From a bacterium (GTDB lineage Bacteria; Elusimicrobiota; Elusimicrobia; Elusimicrobiales; UBA9959): a stretch of 29,005 nucleotides of DNA. Each line of letters starts with the position of its first letter. Positions within the stretch are counted from its first letter, which is position 1. This document shows positions 1 to 8,373 of this stretch, piece by piece. Position numbers and translations under genes: made by a program. Below the pieces are notes generated by a model, which saw nothing but the letters and a program-made list of their open reading frames with translations, made no database searches and was not told the DNA's origin. The stretch spans positions 1 through 29,005 of the forward strand of contig JAKAMO010000025.1 in the NCBI GenBank assembly GCA_021812825.1. The letters run 5' to 3'.

Positions 1-719
1 AGGCCCTGCATATGGGCGACGAGGTGCATAACCGCAACCGCGCCGGCACCTCGCTGTTCTACCGCGCGATAGCTCCGGCCGTCATCAGGACCTGCAAGGA
101 CCCCGAGACGGCCGCCAAGGTGCTGGATTTCGTCAACGGCAACGACCATTTCTTCCTGAACCTGTCCATGGCGCTGTCCAAGGCCTCGCTGGACGCCGGC
201 CGGAACATCAAGGACTCCAGCGTCGTGGTGGTGATGGCGCGCAACGGCACGGATTTCGGCGTGCAGCTGTCGGGCACGGGCGGTAAGTGGTTCACAGGAC
301 CTGCGCCGGTGCCGGACGCGCTGTACTTCCCCGGCTACTCCAAGGCGGACGCGAACCCCGATATCGGAGATTCGGCCATCACCGAGACCAACGGCCTCGG
401 CGGCTTCGCTATAGCTGCGGCGCCGGCTATAGTGCAGTTCGTGGGCGGCAGCGCCTCGGACGCGGCCGGCTATACTATGGCCATGTACGGGATAACGGCG
501 GCAGAGAGCAGTATCTACAAGATACCGGCGCTGGACTTCCGCGGCACTCCTACGGGCATAGACGTTATAAAGGTGGCGAAGACCGGCATCCTGCCGTTCA
601 TCGACACCGGCGTCGCGCACAAGGAGCCGGGCGTGGGCCAGGTGGGCGCGGGCGTGCTCAGCGCCCCCCCCGAGCCCTTCGCCCGAGCCTTCGAGCACTT
701 CGCGAAGGCTCTGAAATAG
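1..719 (+). CDS. DUF1116 family protein (FdrA/YlbE system), C-terminal part
   Basis: The reading frame is open from the left window edge (first full codon at base 3) to TAG at 717-719, so about 238 C-terminal residues are visible and the start lies outside. The segment MGDEVHNRNRAGTS and the later Gly/Ala-rich stretch (TETNGLGGFAIAAAPA) match the C-terminal half of DUF1116 proteins, usually about 420-470 residues long. In Escherichia coli the DUF1116 proteins YlbE and YahG sit beside FdrA-type acyl-CoA-synthetase-like proteins. That set has been linked to carbamoyl transfer (oxamate carbamoyltransferase) in allantoin breakdown. I infer that fdrA-like genes lie to the left. The actual substrate here is unknown. 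A 94-codon ORF begins one base after the stop, so the two are probably co-transcribed. Confidence 0.8.
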   Translation, partial: ALHMGDEVHNRNRAGTSLFYRAIAPAVIRTCKDPETAAKVLDFVNGNDHFFLNLSMALSKASLDAGRNIKDSSVVVVMARNGTDFGVQLSGTGGKWFTGPAPVPDALYFPGYSKADANPDIGDSAITETNGLGGFAIAAAPAIVQFVGGSASDAAGYTMAMYGITAAESSIYKIPALDFRGTPTGIDVIKVAKTGILPFIDTGVAHKEPGVGQVGAGVLSAPPEPFARAFEHFAKALK

Positions 720-720
720 A

Positions 721-1005
721 ATGCGGAGGACGCTGATATACGCCGCTCTGGCCGTTCTCGCGGCCGGCGCGGCGGTTTATTTCCTCTTTCCAAGACCCTC
801 CGCGCCCGTGCTGCTGTCCCCGAAGGTGCCGGTATCCGACGGTACGACGCCGCTTCCTCCCGGCGCGAAGGTCCTGCCCCGCATCGAGCCTATTTTGGAT
901 GAAGCCCGGACCGTAGACCTCAAAGGCGATCCGGAAATACTCAGAAAGCTTGACCAGCTCCAGACCTCTACCGCTCCCGCTGACGCCGTCACCTCCCACA
1001 AATGA
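721..1005 (+). CDS. small membrane-anchored hypothetical protein
   Basis: This 94-codon ORF starts one base after the DUF1116 stop codon, which suggests translational coupling; a GAAGG lies somewhat far upstream (around 704). The N-terminus has Arg-Arg followed by one hydrophobic segment (about residues 5-22), fitting a membrane anchor or uncleaved signal. A short Pro-rich stretch and a polar, acidic C-terminal part with a possible helix (about residues 62-82) follow. I recognise no family. The close coupling suggests it belongs to the left-hand operon and not to rimP, which has its own promoter 50 bases further on. It could also be a spurious ORF, but the N-terminal TM pattern and the spacing favour a real gene. 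Confidence 0.55.
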   Translation: MRRTLIYAALAVLAAGAAVYFLFPRPSAPVLLSPKVPVSDGTTPLPPGAKVLPRIEPILDEARTVDLKGDPEILRKLDQLQTSTAPADAVTSHK

Positions 1006-1055
1006 CCTGGTAGCCCATTGCGAGGAGATCAAGCCGGGGCGCCGGGGATTTCGGG

Positions 1056-1084
1056 TTGTAATGCATCGGGGGATTTGCTATTAT
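1056..1084 (+). promoter_or_regulatory. sigma70-type promoter of the rimP-nusA-infB operon
   Basis: TTGTAA (1056-1061), a 17-base spacer, then TATTAT (1079-1084) form a near-consensus -35/-10 pair in the 137-base gap before rimP. The predicted start is at about 1090-1091. This is the only AT-rich stretch in the gap and the likely main promoter of the translation operon. Confidence 0.7.
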
Positions 1085-1089
1085 TATAT

Positions 1090-1128
1090 ATGGAAGGTGG
1101 CTGTTGTTCAGGCCGCTTTTTTTACTAA
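1090..1128 (+). CDS. possible 12-codon leader peptide ahead of rimP
   Basis: The ATG at 1090-1092 lies at or within one base of the predicted transcription start, so it would be translated leaderless if at all. It encodes MEGGCCSGRFFY and stops at TAA 1126-1128, 14 bases before the rimP ATG. The ORF spans the whole attenuator-like hairpin and its T tract, with tandem Cys (TGT TGT) and tandem Phe (TTT TTT) codons. Translation could influence the hairpin. The Phe codons are dictated by the T tract, so chance is a serious alternative. Confidence 0.22.
   Translation: MEGGCCSGRFFY
1097..1123 (+). terminator. bulged intrinsic terminator or attenuator in the nusA operon leader
   Basis: Bases 1097-1103 pair with 1109-1116 (seven pairs, one G-U wobble, one bulged G at 1112, five-base loop), followed directly by seven T residues at 1117-1123. 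It lies downstream of the promoter and upstream of rimP, so transcripts from that promoter must cross it. The weak, bulged stem is the type that tends to depend on NusA for efficient termination. It would also stop read-through from the DUF1116 operon. Confidence 0.55.
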
Positions 1129-1142
1129 ATAGGCAGGCTATC

Positions 1143-1607
1143 ATGGACAAGACCAAGATCGAGACCGAAGTGGCGAATACGCTGGACCTGAGCGGGTTCG
1201 AGCTTGTGGACATCAAGTACGGCAGCCATAACGGCAAGCCGCTGCTGCAGGTCTTCGTGGACCGAGAGCGGGGCGGCGTCACGCTGGACGACTGCGGGGC
1301 CCTGAGCGAGAAAGTCGGCGCCTGCCTGGACATGAACAACTTCTACGAGAACGGGTACTTCCTGGAGGTCTCCTCCCCCGGCATGGACCGCGTCCTTAAG
1401 AAGGAAAAGGATTTCAAGCGCTTCACCGGCAAGCACGCGAAGGTCCGCCTTAAGCTCCCGCTTAACGGCTCGCGCGTGTTCTACGGCGACATCGCCGGCT
1501 TTGAAAACGGACAGGTAATACTGACCGGGGACCTTAAATTCAAGCTGGAGGACATCGACGAGGCCAGGCTGCACCCGACCGACGACGAGATCCTCAAAAG
1601 GAAATAA
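1143..1607 (+). CDS. rimP: ribosome maturation factor RimP
   Basis: This 154-residue protein is needed for maturation of the 30S ribosomal subunit. The N-terminal domain shows GFELVDIKYGSHNGKPLLQVFVD, broken here only by description: the GFELVD...LQVFVD pattern at about residues 16-38 is typical. The conserved LEVSSPGMDRVLKK-type segment lies near residues 75-90, and the C-terminal SH3-like domain follows. The ATG at 1143 is chosen because the protein then begins as family members do, with AGGCAGG just upstream (1131-1137); the frame is open further upstream but that part lies in the attenuator. It is the first gene of the operon, and nusA starts 15 bases after its stop. Confidence 0.93.
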   Translation: MDKTKIETEVANTLDLSGFELVDIKYGSHNGKPLLQVFVDRERGGVTLDDCGALSEKVGACLDMNNFYENGYFLEVSSPGMDRVLKKEKDFKRFTGKHAKVRLKLPLNGSRVFYGDIAGFENGQVILTGDLKFKLEDIDEARLHPTDDEILKRK

Positions 1608-1622
1608 AGGGGTAAGACTAAA

Positions 1623-2972
1623 ATGAGCAAGGAACAGAAGACCAAATCGGAACTTTTACTCGCGCTCGAGCAGCTCGAGCGCGAAAAGAACATCAGGCGC
1701 GAGGACGTGTTCAAGACCATCACGGACTCCCTCGTCAGCGCGCTGCGCAAGTATTTCGGCAAGACCGCCCAGATCATGGCCGGCATAGACCCCGAGACCG
1801 GCGAGATGGCCGGCTTCCTGGTCAAGAAGGTCTCCGATCCCGTGGTCTCCACCGAGCTGGAGATCACCGCCGAGGAGGCGCAGAAGTATCAGCCCGGCGC
1901 GAAGCTGGGCGACGACGTGCACATCCCGGTGCCGATACAGGACTTCTCCCGCATAGCGGCCCAGACCGCCAAGCAGGTGCTGATCCAGAAGATCCGCGAG
2001 ATCGAGAAGGTCCGCATCTACGACGAATACAAACCGCGCGAGGGCGAGGTGGTAACCGGCCTGGTGCACCACGTGGCCGGCCGCGACATCTTCGTGGACC
2101 TCGGCAAGGCCGAGGCTATACTGCCCTTCTCGGAGCAGATCCGCCGCGAGCATTACAGCGTCAACCAGCGCGTGCGCGCCATCATCCACCGCGTCGATAA
2201 GGAGAACAAGGGCCTGCAGATAGTCCTCTCCCGCGCTTCCGGAGCCTTCCTGAAGGCGCTGTTCGAGGCCGAGGTGCCCGAGATCGCCGAGAAGGTCATA
2301 GAGATAGTGGACGTCGTCCGTGATCCGGGCTTCCGCGCCAAGGTGCTAGTGCGCAGTAACTCCCCGAAGGTCGACCCGGTCGGAGCCTGCGTCGGTATCC
2401 GCGGCTCGCGCATCCGCGTCATCATGAGCGAGCTCGCCAACGAGAAGATCGACCTTATTCCCTATATAGAGGACACGCTGACGATGATAGCCAAGTCCTT
2501 CTCCCCCGCCACGGTAAGCTCCGTGAGGGTGCTGGATAAGGAGGCTAAGAGGGCCCAGGTCATAGTTCCCGACGACCAGCTCGCGATGGCCATAGGCCGC
2601 GAGGGTCAGAACATCCGTCTCGCCAGCCGCCTGACCGGCTGGGAGATCGAGGTGAAGTCAGAGGGCCAGCGCCAGGAGGAGCAGCGCAAGACCACCGACC
2701 AGGCCATGCACGACCTGCTCAAGATCGACGGCGTGGGCGCCAAGGTGGCCGAGACCATGATAACGATGGGCGTCCTCGACATACGCACGCTCGCCGGCAT
2801 CACCGAGGAGGAGCTCTGCTCCCTCGAGGGCATAGGCGAGAAGACCGCGCAGAAGATCATCGCCGGCGCCAAGAAATTCCTCGAAGAGAACCCGAATTAC
2901 GGCCAGGAGCCGGCCCAGGAAGAGGCCCCCGAGACTGAAGAGGTGAAAAATGACAGCGAAGAAGGAAAATGA
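1623..2972 (+). CDS. nusA: transcription termination/antitermination protein NusA
   Basis: The 449-residue NusA binds RNA polymerase and nascent RNA to modulate pausing, hairpin-dependent termination and antitermination. The N-terminal polymerase-binding domain covers about residues 1-135. An S1 domain follows at about 140-205 (EGEVVTGLVHHVAGRD) and two KH domains at about 230-350, including AIGREGQNIRLASRLTG. A helix-hairpin-helix region lies at about 363-425 (DGVGAK, EGIGEKTAQKI), and the tail is short and acidic. An AGGGG Shine-Dalgarno motif precedes the ATG. Its last 23 bases overlap the start of infB, so translation of the two is likely coupled. The attenuator-like hairpin upstream of rimP would allow NusA to control its own operon. 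Confidence 0.97.
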   Translation: MSKEQKTKSELLLALEQLEREKNIRREDVFKTITDSLVSALRKYFGKTAQIMAGIDPETGEMAGFLVKKVSDPVVSTELEITAEEAQKYQPGAKLGDDVHIPVPIQDFSRIAAQTAKQVLIQKIREIEKVRIYDEYKPREGEVVTGLVHHVAGRDIFVDLGKAEAILPFSEQIRREHYSVNQRVRAIIHRVDKENKGLQIVLSRASGAFLKALFEAEVPEIAEKVIEIVDVVRDPGFRAKVLVRSNSPKVDPVGACVGIRGSRIRVIMSELANEKIDLIPYIEDTLTMIAKSFSPATVSSVRVLDKEAKRAQVIVPDDQLAMAIGREGQNIRLASRLTGWEIEVKSEGQRQEEQRKTTDQAMHDLLKIDGVGAKVAETMITMGVLDIRTLAGITEEELCSLEGIGEKTAQKIIAGAKKFLEENPNYGQEPAQEEAPETEEVKNDSEEGK

Positions 2973-5439
2973 CGATCTAGAGAAAAAGGACTCGGTGGCA
3001 AAACCTGAGGTCGAGGCGAAGCCCAAGAAGAAGGCGGCGCCGAAAAAGAAGGCCGAAGGCGAGGCGGACGGGGAGAAGAAGGTCCCGGCGAAGAAAGTCG
3101 CGCCCAAGAAGAAGGCCGAGGGCGAGGATAAGCCGGCCAAAGCGACCGCCAAGTCGTCCCGCAAGGCCAAGACCGAGGAACCGGCGGAACCGCCCGAGCT
3201 CCCGAAGATCCCGGACTTCAAGCGCTTCATGTTCTCCCATTCCACCGCGGAGGGCACTATAGCCTCCGGCCCCACCGGGGCCAAGGAAGAGCCGAAGCCC
3301 GCCGAGCCGCCGAAACAGGAGCCGCCCGCGGCGCCCGCGCCGGCCAAGCCGGCCGTTCCGGCTCCGGCCGCGGCCAAGCCTCCGGTCCAGGCCCCTAAGC
3401 CGCCGCTGCGTCCCGCCGCGCCGCCTACTCCGAGGGCCGCGCCAAGGCTGATCGTCCCGCCGCTGATAAAACCGTCGGCTCCGGCCATGCGCCCCGGCCC
3501 GGCCATCATCAAGCCTGCTCCCCAGCAGCCGCAGCGCCCCCCTTCCGGGCCGGCGCATCACCCGCCGAGGTATCACGGCAAGCCCGCCCCGAAGCCAGCG
3601 CCGAAGCCGGTCCCTAAGCCCGAGCCGGTACCGGCGCCGCAGGCGCAGCCGGCCGAAAAGGGCGCGCTGCCCAAGCTGAAGGTCCCGACCAACATCATCG
3701 TCCGCGAACTGGCGGAGAAGATGAACGTCAAGACCACCGACCTCATCAAGAAGTTGATGGGTATGGGCGTGTTCGCCACCATCAACCAGCGTCTCGACGC
3801 CGACGCGGCGCAGCTCATCGCGGCCGACTTCGGCTACGACCTCGAGCTGATCCCGATGTACGGCGAGGACGAGCTGGCCGAGGAGATAGAGAAGGAGAAG
3901 CCGGAGGACCTCAAGCCCCGCTCCCCGATCATCACCATCATGGGCCATGTCGACCACGGCAAAACGACTCTGCTGGACGCCCTGCGCGAGTCGAACGTGG
4001 TGGACACCGAGGCCGGGCAGATCACCCAGCACATCGGCGCCTATATGGTCAAGACCTCGCGCGGCAACATCACCGTGCTGGACACCCCCGGTCACGAGGC
4101 CTTCACGGCCATGCGCGCCCACGGCGTGAAGATAACCGACATCGTCGTGCTGGTGGTCTCGGCCGTGGACGGAGTGATGCCCCAGACGCTGGAGGCCATC
4201 AACCACGCCAAGGCCGCCGACGCGCCGATCATCGTGGCGATTAATAAGATAGACCTGCCCACCGCCAACACCCAGCAGATCAAGCAGCAGCTGGCCAATC
4301 ACGGCCTGCTGCCGGAGGATTGGGGCGGCAAGACGCCGATGGTGGAGGTCTCCGCCAAGAAGCGCCTGAACCTGGACAAGCTGCTGGAGATAGTCAGCAT
4401 CCAGGCGGAGCTGATGGAGCTGAAGGCCAACCCGGACAAGCCGGGCCAGGGCATCGTGATCGAGTCCAGACTGGACCCTAAGAAGGGCATCGTGGCCACG
4501 ATCATAAACGTCACCGGCACCATCAAGGTCGGCGACCCGTTCGTTGTAGGGGCCGCGCACGGCAAGGTGCGCGCTCTCGTGGACGACCACGGCAACCGGC
4601 TCGACGAACTCAAGCCCAGCCAGCCCGCCGAGGTGCTGGGTATCAGCGGAGAGGTCCCGACCGCCGGCGACGTGCTGAAGGTCTCCGAGAGCGAGAAAGA
4701 AGCCCGCCATGTGGCCGACAAGCGCAAGCTCAACCGCCGCGAGGAGGCCCTCTCCCACCAGAAGCATGTGACGCTGCTGTCGCTGAAGTCGCAGGTGGAC
4801 CAGCACCAGCTTAAGAACCTCAACGTAGTGCTGAAGACGGACGTCTTCGGTTCCCAGCAGGCCATCAAGGACTCGCTGGAGCGCATGAGCACCAACGAGG
4901 TGGCCATCCAGATGCTCCACACCGGCATCGGCAACATCACGGAGTCCGACGTGCTGCTGGCCAAGGCCTCCTCGGCGGTCATTCTCGGCTTCCACGTGGA
5001 CGCCGATACCAAGGTGCGCGAGGCGGCCAAGGTCGCCGACGTCGAGATACGCGAGTACAGCATCATCTACGACCTGCTCGAGGACGTGCGCGCCGCTATG
5101 AGCGGTCTGCTGGCCCCGGAGATCGTGGAGACGGTCACCGGCCGGGCGAAGATCCTCCAGATCTTCGACCTCAGCTCCGGCAAGATCGCCGGCTCCCGCC
5201 TGTTCGAGGGCAAGCTGGTGCGCAACCAGGTTGTCCGCATCATGCGGGCCGGCGAGAAGGTCGGCGAAGGCAAGATCAGCGGCCTCAAGCACTTCAAGGA
5301 GGACGTCCGGGAGATCGTACAGAAGGATATGGAATGCGGTATCCTGATCGACGGCTTCAAGGACTTCCAGGCCGAGGACGTCGTCGAAGTCATAACCAAG
5401 GAGGAGCGCATCCGGCGCCTAGCGGCGCCGGGCGCGTGA
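2950..5439 (+). CDS. infB: translation initiation factor IF-2
   Basis: The 829-residue GTPase places initiator tRNA on the 30S subunit and promotes subunit joining. The N-terminal 230 residues are low-complexity: first Lys/Ala/Glu-rich with the repeated unit APKKKAEGE, then Pro/Ala-rich. An IF2_N-type fold follows at about 245-295 ([20 protein letters not shown]). The GTPase domain starts at about 325, with G1 GHVDHGKTT (332-340), G3 DTPGHEAFT and G4 NKID. The C-terminal beta-barrel and tRNA-binding domains follow. The ATG at 2950 has GAAGAGG upstream inside nusA, and the frame overlaps nusA by 23 bases. The rbfA gene starts six bases after the stop. Confidence 0.97.
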   Translation: MTAKKENDDLEKKDSVAKPEVEAKPKKKAAPKKKAEGEADGEKKVPAKKVAPKKKAEGEDKPAKATAKSSRKAKTEEPAEPPELPKIPDFKRFMFSHSTAEGTIASGPTGAKEEPKPAEPPKQEPPAAPAPAKPAVPAPAAAKPPVQAPKPPLRPAAPPTPRAAPRLIVPPLIKPSAPAMRPGPAIIKPAPQQPQRPPSGPAHHPPRYHGKPAPKPAPKPVPKPEPVPAPQAQPAEKGALPKLKVPTNIIVRELAEKMNVKTTDLIKKLMGMGVFATINQRLDADAAQLIAADFGYDLELIPMYGEDELAEEIEKEKPEDLKPRSPIITIMGHVDHGKTTLLDALRESNVVDTEAGQITQHIGAYMVKTSRGNITVLDTPGHEAFTAMRAHGVKITDIVVLVVSAVDGVMPQTLEAINHAKAADAPIIVAINKIDLPTANTQQIKQQLANHGLLPEDWGGKTPMVEVSAKKRLNLDKLLEIVSIQAELMELKANPDKPGQGIVIESRLDPKKGIVATIINVTGTIKVGDPFVVGAAHGKVRALVDDHGNRLDELKPSQPAEVLGISGEVPTAGDVLKVSESEKEARHVADKRKLNRREEALSHQKHVTLLSLKSQVDQHQLKNLNVVLKTDVFGSQQAIKDSLERMSTNEVAIQMLHTGIGNITESDVLLAKASSAVILGFHVDADTKVREAAKVADVEIREYSIIYDLLEDVRAAMSGLLAPEIVETVTGRAKILQIFDLSSGKIAGSRLFEGKLVRNQVVRIMRAGEKVGEGKISGLKHFKEDVREIVQKDMECGILIDGFKDFQAEDVVEVITKEERIRRLAAPGA

Positions 5440-5445
5440 TCTTAA

Positions 5446-5820
5446 GTGGCGGGCAAACGCAACGAGAGGCTCAGGGAGCTTTTCCTCCACGAGATCAGCG
5501 CGGCGCTGCGCGGCGTCAACGGGCTCAATTCTCACGGCCTGCTGACGCTGACCGGCACGGACCTGACCCGCGACGGGAAGATCCTCTACGTCTACTACTC
5601 GGTGCTCGGCACCCCTGAGGACCGCCGCCGCAAGGAGCTGCTGCTGAACGCCAACATCAGGGATATACGCTCCCTGCTGTTCAGACGGCTGAGGCTGAAG
5701 GTCATCCCGGAGATAGTCTTCAAGTTCGACGAGACCCCGGAGAAGGCCTCGCATCTCGAGGATATCTTCAAGCGTATACGTTCGGAAAATGAAAAGAACG
5801 ATGAAAATACCGGACCTTGA
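5446..5820 (+). CDS. rbfA: 30S ribosome-binding factor RbfA
   Basis: This 124-residue protein matches the small KH-like factor RbfA, which helps 16S rRNA 5'-end maturation and cold adaptation. It begins AGKRNERLRELFLHEISAAL and carries the typical LTGTDLTRDGKILYVYYS strand-turn region at about residues 36-53. A basic helix RSLLFRRLRLKVIPEIVFKFD lies near 85-105, as in the family. The start codon is GTG at 5446, six bases after the infB stop, with no strong Shine-Dalgarno, which fits coupling to infB. Its 3' end overlaps the next gene by about 20-32 bases. The order infB-rbfA is conserved in many bacteria. Confidence 0.93.
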   Translation: MAGKRNERLRELFLHEISAALRGVNGLNSHGLLTLTGTDLTRDGKILYVYYSVLGTPEDRRRKELLLNANIRDIRSLLFRRLRLKVIPEIVFKFDETPEKASHLEDIFKRIRSENEKNDENTGP

Positions 5821-6775
5821 GGCGGAGTTCAAGCGCCTCGAGGAGCTGATAGTCAGGTCGGAGACGTTCTTCCTGGCCGGCCATCTAAACCCGGACGCCG
5901 ACACCATCGGCTCCATGCTGGCGATCTCCTCCGTGCTGAAGCGCCTCGGTAAGAAGGCGCGACTGTTCTCGCAGGACCCTGTCCCGGAGAACCTCCGCTT
6001 CCTGCCGCACGTACGCAGCATCCGCTCCCGACTGCCGGCGGGGAAGTTCGACGCGGCCATACTGCTGGAGTGTTCCGTCCCGTCCCGGGGCGGCAGTCTG
6101 GAACCGGTCCTTAAGCGCTGCGGCACCGTGGTCAACATAGACCACCACAAGACGTCGGAGTTCTACGGGGACATCAATATCGTGGAGACGCATTCCTCCT
6201 CCACGGCGGAGATAGTCTACCGCCTGTTCTATAACATGAACGTGAACGTGAGCAGGCGGGAGGCCGCCTGCCTCTATACCGGCATCGTCACCGACACGGG
6301 CCGCTTCCATTTCCCGGCCACCAGCCCGCGCACCCTCGAGGTGGCCTCGAGGCTGCTGGAAACCGGCTTCAAGTTCTCCCGCATCAACGACCTGCTCTAC
6401 GCGACCAAGGTCTGCGAATCGCTTAAGATACTCGGCCGCGCGCTGGAGAGCCTGGAGTTCAAGGCCGGCGGCAAGCTGGCCGTCCTGACGCTCAAGCTCT
6501 CCGACTTCAAGGCCTTCGACGCCCGCTCGGAGCACAGCGAGAACGTCATCAACTACGGCATGATGCCGCCGGGCGTCAAGGCCGCGGTGATGTTCCGCGA
6601 GGAGGCCGACCGCGTCAGCGTCACGTTCCGCTCCCGCGGCCACCTGGACGTCAGCCTGATCGCCAAGGCCTTCGGCGGCGGCGGCCACCGCAACGCCTCT
6701 GGCTGCCGCGTGCGCGGCACTCTGACCGAGGCCAAGGAAAAGGTCCTTTCCGTCCTCACCCGCCTGCTAGCCTGA
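5789..6775 (+). CDS. nrnA: DHH/DHHA1 phosphoesterase, NrnA-type (oligoribonuclease / pAp phosphatase)
   Basis: The 328-residue protein has the DHH fold: motif I HLNPDADTIGSM at about residues 31-42, motif III IDHHKTS near 120, and the DHHA1 glycine-rich motif AFGGGGHRNASGC near 295-307. NrnA-family enzymes degrade RNA oligomers of a few nucleotides and dephosphorylate 3'-phosphoadenosine 5'-phosphate, using Mn ions. Two ATGs fit (5789 and 5801, MKIPDLEAE); I keep 5789 but 5801 is equally plausible. It overlaps rbfA, and its TGA shares one base with the truB ATG, so the three genes are tightly coupled. Placement between rbfA and truB is common in several phyla. Confidence 0.9.
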   Translation: MKRTMKIPDLEAEFKRLEELIVRSETFFLAGHLNPDADTIGSMLAISSVLKRLGKKARLFSQDPVPENLRFLPHVRSIRSRLPAGKFDAAILLECSVPSRGGSLEPVLKRCGTVVNIDHHKTSEFYGDINIVETHSSSTAEIVYRLFYNMNVNVSRREAACLYTGIVTDTGRFHFPATSPRTLEVASRLLETGFKFSRINDLLYATKVCESLKILGRALESLEFKAGGKLAVLTLKLSDFKAFDARSEHSENVINYGMMPPGVKAAVMFREEADRVSVTFRSRGHLDVSLIAKAFGGGGHRNASGCRVRGTLTEAKEKVLSVLTRLLA

Positions 6776-7479
6776 TGACCTCCTCCCCCTCGGGAATGTT
6801 CCTGTTCGACAAGCCCCGCGGCATCACGTCCCATGACGCGGTGTACCTGCTGCGCCGGAAGCTCGGCGTGCAGCGCATAGGCCATACCGGCACGCTGGAC
6901 CCGATGGCCACCGGCCTGCTGATAATGCTGGTGGGCTCCGCTACCTCCGCTCAGGCCTCTATGCAGGGCTCGCGCAAGGTTTATTCAGGCACCGTTTCTT
7001 TCGGCGCGGAGACCGATACCTGGGACGCGGAAGGCAAGGTGGTCGCCGAGGCGCCCCCGCCGGCGCTGGACGCCGAGTCCCTGGCCGCGGCCGTGAAGGT
7101 GTTCAGCGGCAGGATAATACAGCAGGTGCCCCCCCATTCTGCCGTCAAGATGCAGGGAAAGCCCATGTACAAGCTGGCCAGGAAGGGCGCGCCGATGCCC
7201 GAGGTCCGACGCGAGGCGGAGCTGCGCTGGCTTTCCTGGACCCCCCGGCCTCCGCTGCTGGATTTCGAGATAGAATGCTCCGGCGGCACGTATATCCGCT
7301 CGGTAGCCTGCGAGCTGGGACGTTTCCTGGGCTCCAGGGCCCACCTGTCCGCCCTCCGGCGCACCGCGATAGGCGCCGTCAGCGTGGGCGGCGCCGCTAC
7401 GGCGGAGGCTCTGGCGGCGATGACCAGGGAAGAGACCCTTGCCCGCCTGCTGCCTGTCAGCGAGGATTCCCGTGCCTGA
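6775..7479 (+). CDS. truB: tRNA pseudouridine(55) synthase TruB
   Basis: The 234-residue enzyme converts U55 in the T-loop of tRNAs to pseudouridine. The start is FLFDKPRGITSHDAV, followed by HTGTLDPMATGLL with the catalytic Asp of the GTLDP motif (about residue 42). The family motif SGGTYIRSVACELG lies near residue 165. The C-terminal part is short, as in TruB proteins lacking a long PUA extension. The ATG at 6775 overlaps the preceding TGA by one base, and the downstream ribF start overlaps the truB end by eight bases. Confidence 0.95.
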   Translation: MTSSPSGMFLFDKPRGITSHDAVYLLRRKLGVQRIGHTGTLDPMATGLLIMLVGSATSAQASMQGSRKVYSGTVSFGAETDTWDAEGKVVAEAPPPALDAESLAAAVKVFSGRIIQQVPPHSAVKMQGKPMYKLARKGAPMPEVRREAELRWLSWTPRPPLLDFEIECSGGTYIRSVACELGRFLGSRAHLSALRRTAIGAVSVGGAATAEALAAMTREETLARLLPVSEDSRA

Positions 7480-8362
7480 TTTCGTGGCCATAGGCAGCTT
7501 TGACGGCGTGCACCGCGGCCACCGCAGGATGATACGCGCCGCCATGCGGGAGGCGCTGCGCCGCGGCATGCGGAGCAGGGTGGTGTATTTTCCCGTTCCT
7601 CCCAAGTTCTTCTTCTCCGGAGAGCAGCAGAACTGCCTGATAACCCTTCCGGAAGAGCGCGAGAGGCTTATCGGCTCCCTGCGGCCCGACGCGGTCGAGC
7701 AGCTCCCGTTCAACCGCGAGGTGGCCCTGATGTCCGCTCAGGAGTTCTTCTCGGCGATGATACTGGGACGCTACCAGGCCGGCGGGCTCTGCGTGGGCCC
7801 CGATTTCGCCGTCGGCCGCGGCCGCGAGGGGCATTTGAGCTTCCTGCGCGCTGCCAGCCGCGCTTCCGGCATAGCGCTCAGGAAGGTCCCGTTCTCGCTG
7901 CGCGGCGGTCACCGCATCTCTTCCAGCCTGATCAGGGCGCATCTCCGCGCCGGAGCCGTCGAGGAGGCGAACGTCTGCCTGGGCTGGGATTACAGCGTTT
8001 CCGGCCCGGTGATCCGCGGGGCCGGCCTCGGGCGAAAGCTCGGCTTCCCTACGGCTAACGTCGGAGCTAATCCTGCCAAGATACTGCCTCCGGGCATATT
8101 CGCGGCTAGGGTAAAGGTGGCCGGCGGCGTTCACCAGGCGGTCGTGAACGTCGGGCGGCGACCCACCGTGGACACGCTCTGCTCCCGGGTGGTACTGGAG
8201 GCCCACATACTGGATTTCTCCCGCTCCATATACGGACGCGAGCTGGAGGTCACCTTCCTGAGGCACATTCGCCCCGAACGCAGGTTCGGCTCGAAGGAAT
8301 CGCTTGTCAGGCACATCAGGTCCGACATCGCCGCAGCACGACGCTTCTTCTCCCGTAGCTGA
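7472..8362 (+). CDS. ribF: bifunctional riboflavin kinase / FAD synthetase RibF
   Basis: RibF makes FMN and then FAD from riboflavin and ATP. The N-terminal nucleotidyltransferase domain has GSFDGVHRGHR near residue 8 and the ISSSLIR segment near residue 150. The C-terminal flavokinase domain shows GLGRKLGFPTANV (about residues 187-199) with the PTAN metal/ATP motif, and a late NVGRRPTV segment. I choose GTG at 7472 because GAGGA precedes it at a good distance and the protein then starts right before the nucleotide-binding strand. An upstream TTG at 7439 would add an uncharacteristic Cys-containing tail. It ends the operon: rpsO and pnp, often next, are absent, and an opposing gene ends 12 bases later. 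Confidence 0.93.
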   Translation: MPDFVAIGSFDGVHRGHRRMIRAAMREALRRGMRSRVVYFPVPPKFFFSGEQQNCLITLPEERERLIGSLRPDAVEQLPFNREVALMSAQEFFSAMILGRYQAGGLCVGPDFAVGRGREGHLSFLRAASRASGIALRKVPFSLRGGHRISSSLIRAHLRAGAVEEANVCLGWDYSVSGPVIRGAGLGRKLGFPTANVGANPAKILPPGIFAARVKVAGGVHQAVVNVGRRPTVDTLCSRVVLEAHILDFSRSIYGRELEVTFLRHIRPERRFGSKESLVRHIRSDIAAARRFFSRS

Positions 8363-8373
8363 AACGGTTTCTT

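Noticed and set aside
2977..5292. A 771-codon open frame antisense to infB
   Set aside because: It mirrors the codon pattern of infB; the sense frame has full IF-2 motifs and the antisense protein has only Leu/Arg/Gly/Asp-rich low-information sequence. Long antisense frames are common in GC-rich genes.
6060..6085. Glu instead of Asp in motif II of the DHH phosphoesterase (LECS)
   Set aside because: A LEC pattern is common in this NrnA-like subfamily, so it is not a sign of inactivity.
7439..7471. TTG start of ribF
   Set aside because: GTG at 7472 has a better Shine-Dalgarno (GAGGA) and starts next to the conserved nucleotide-binding strand.
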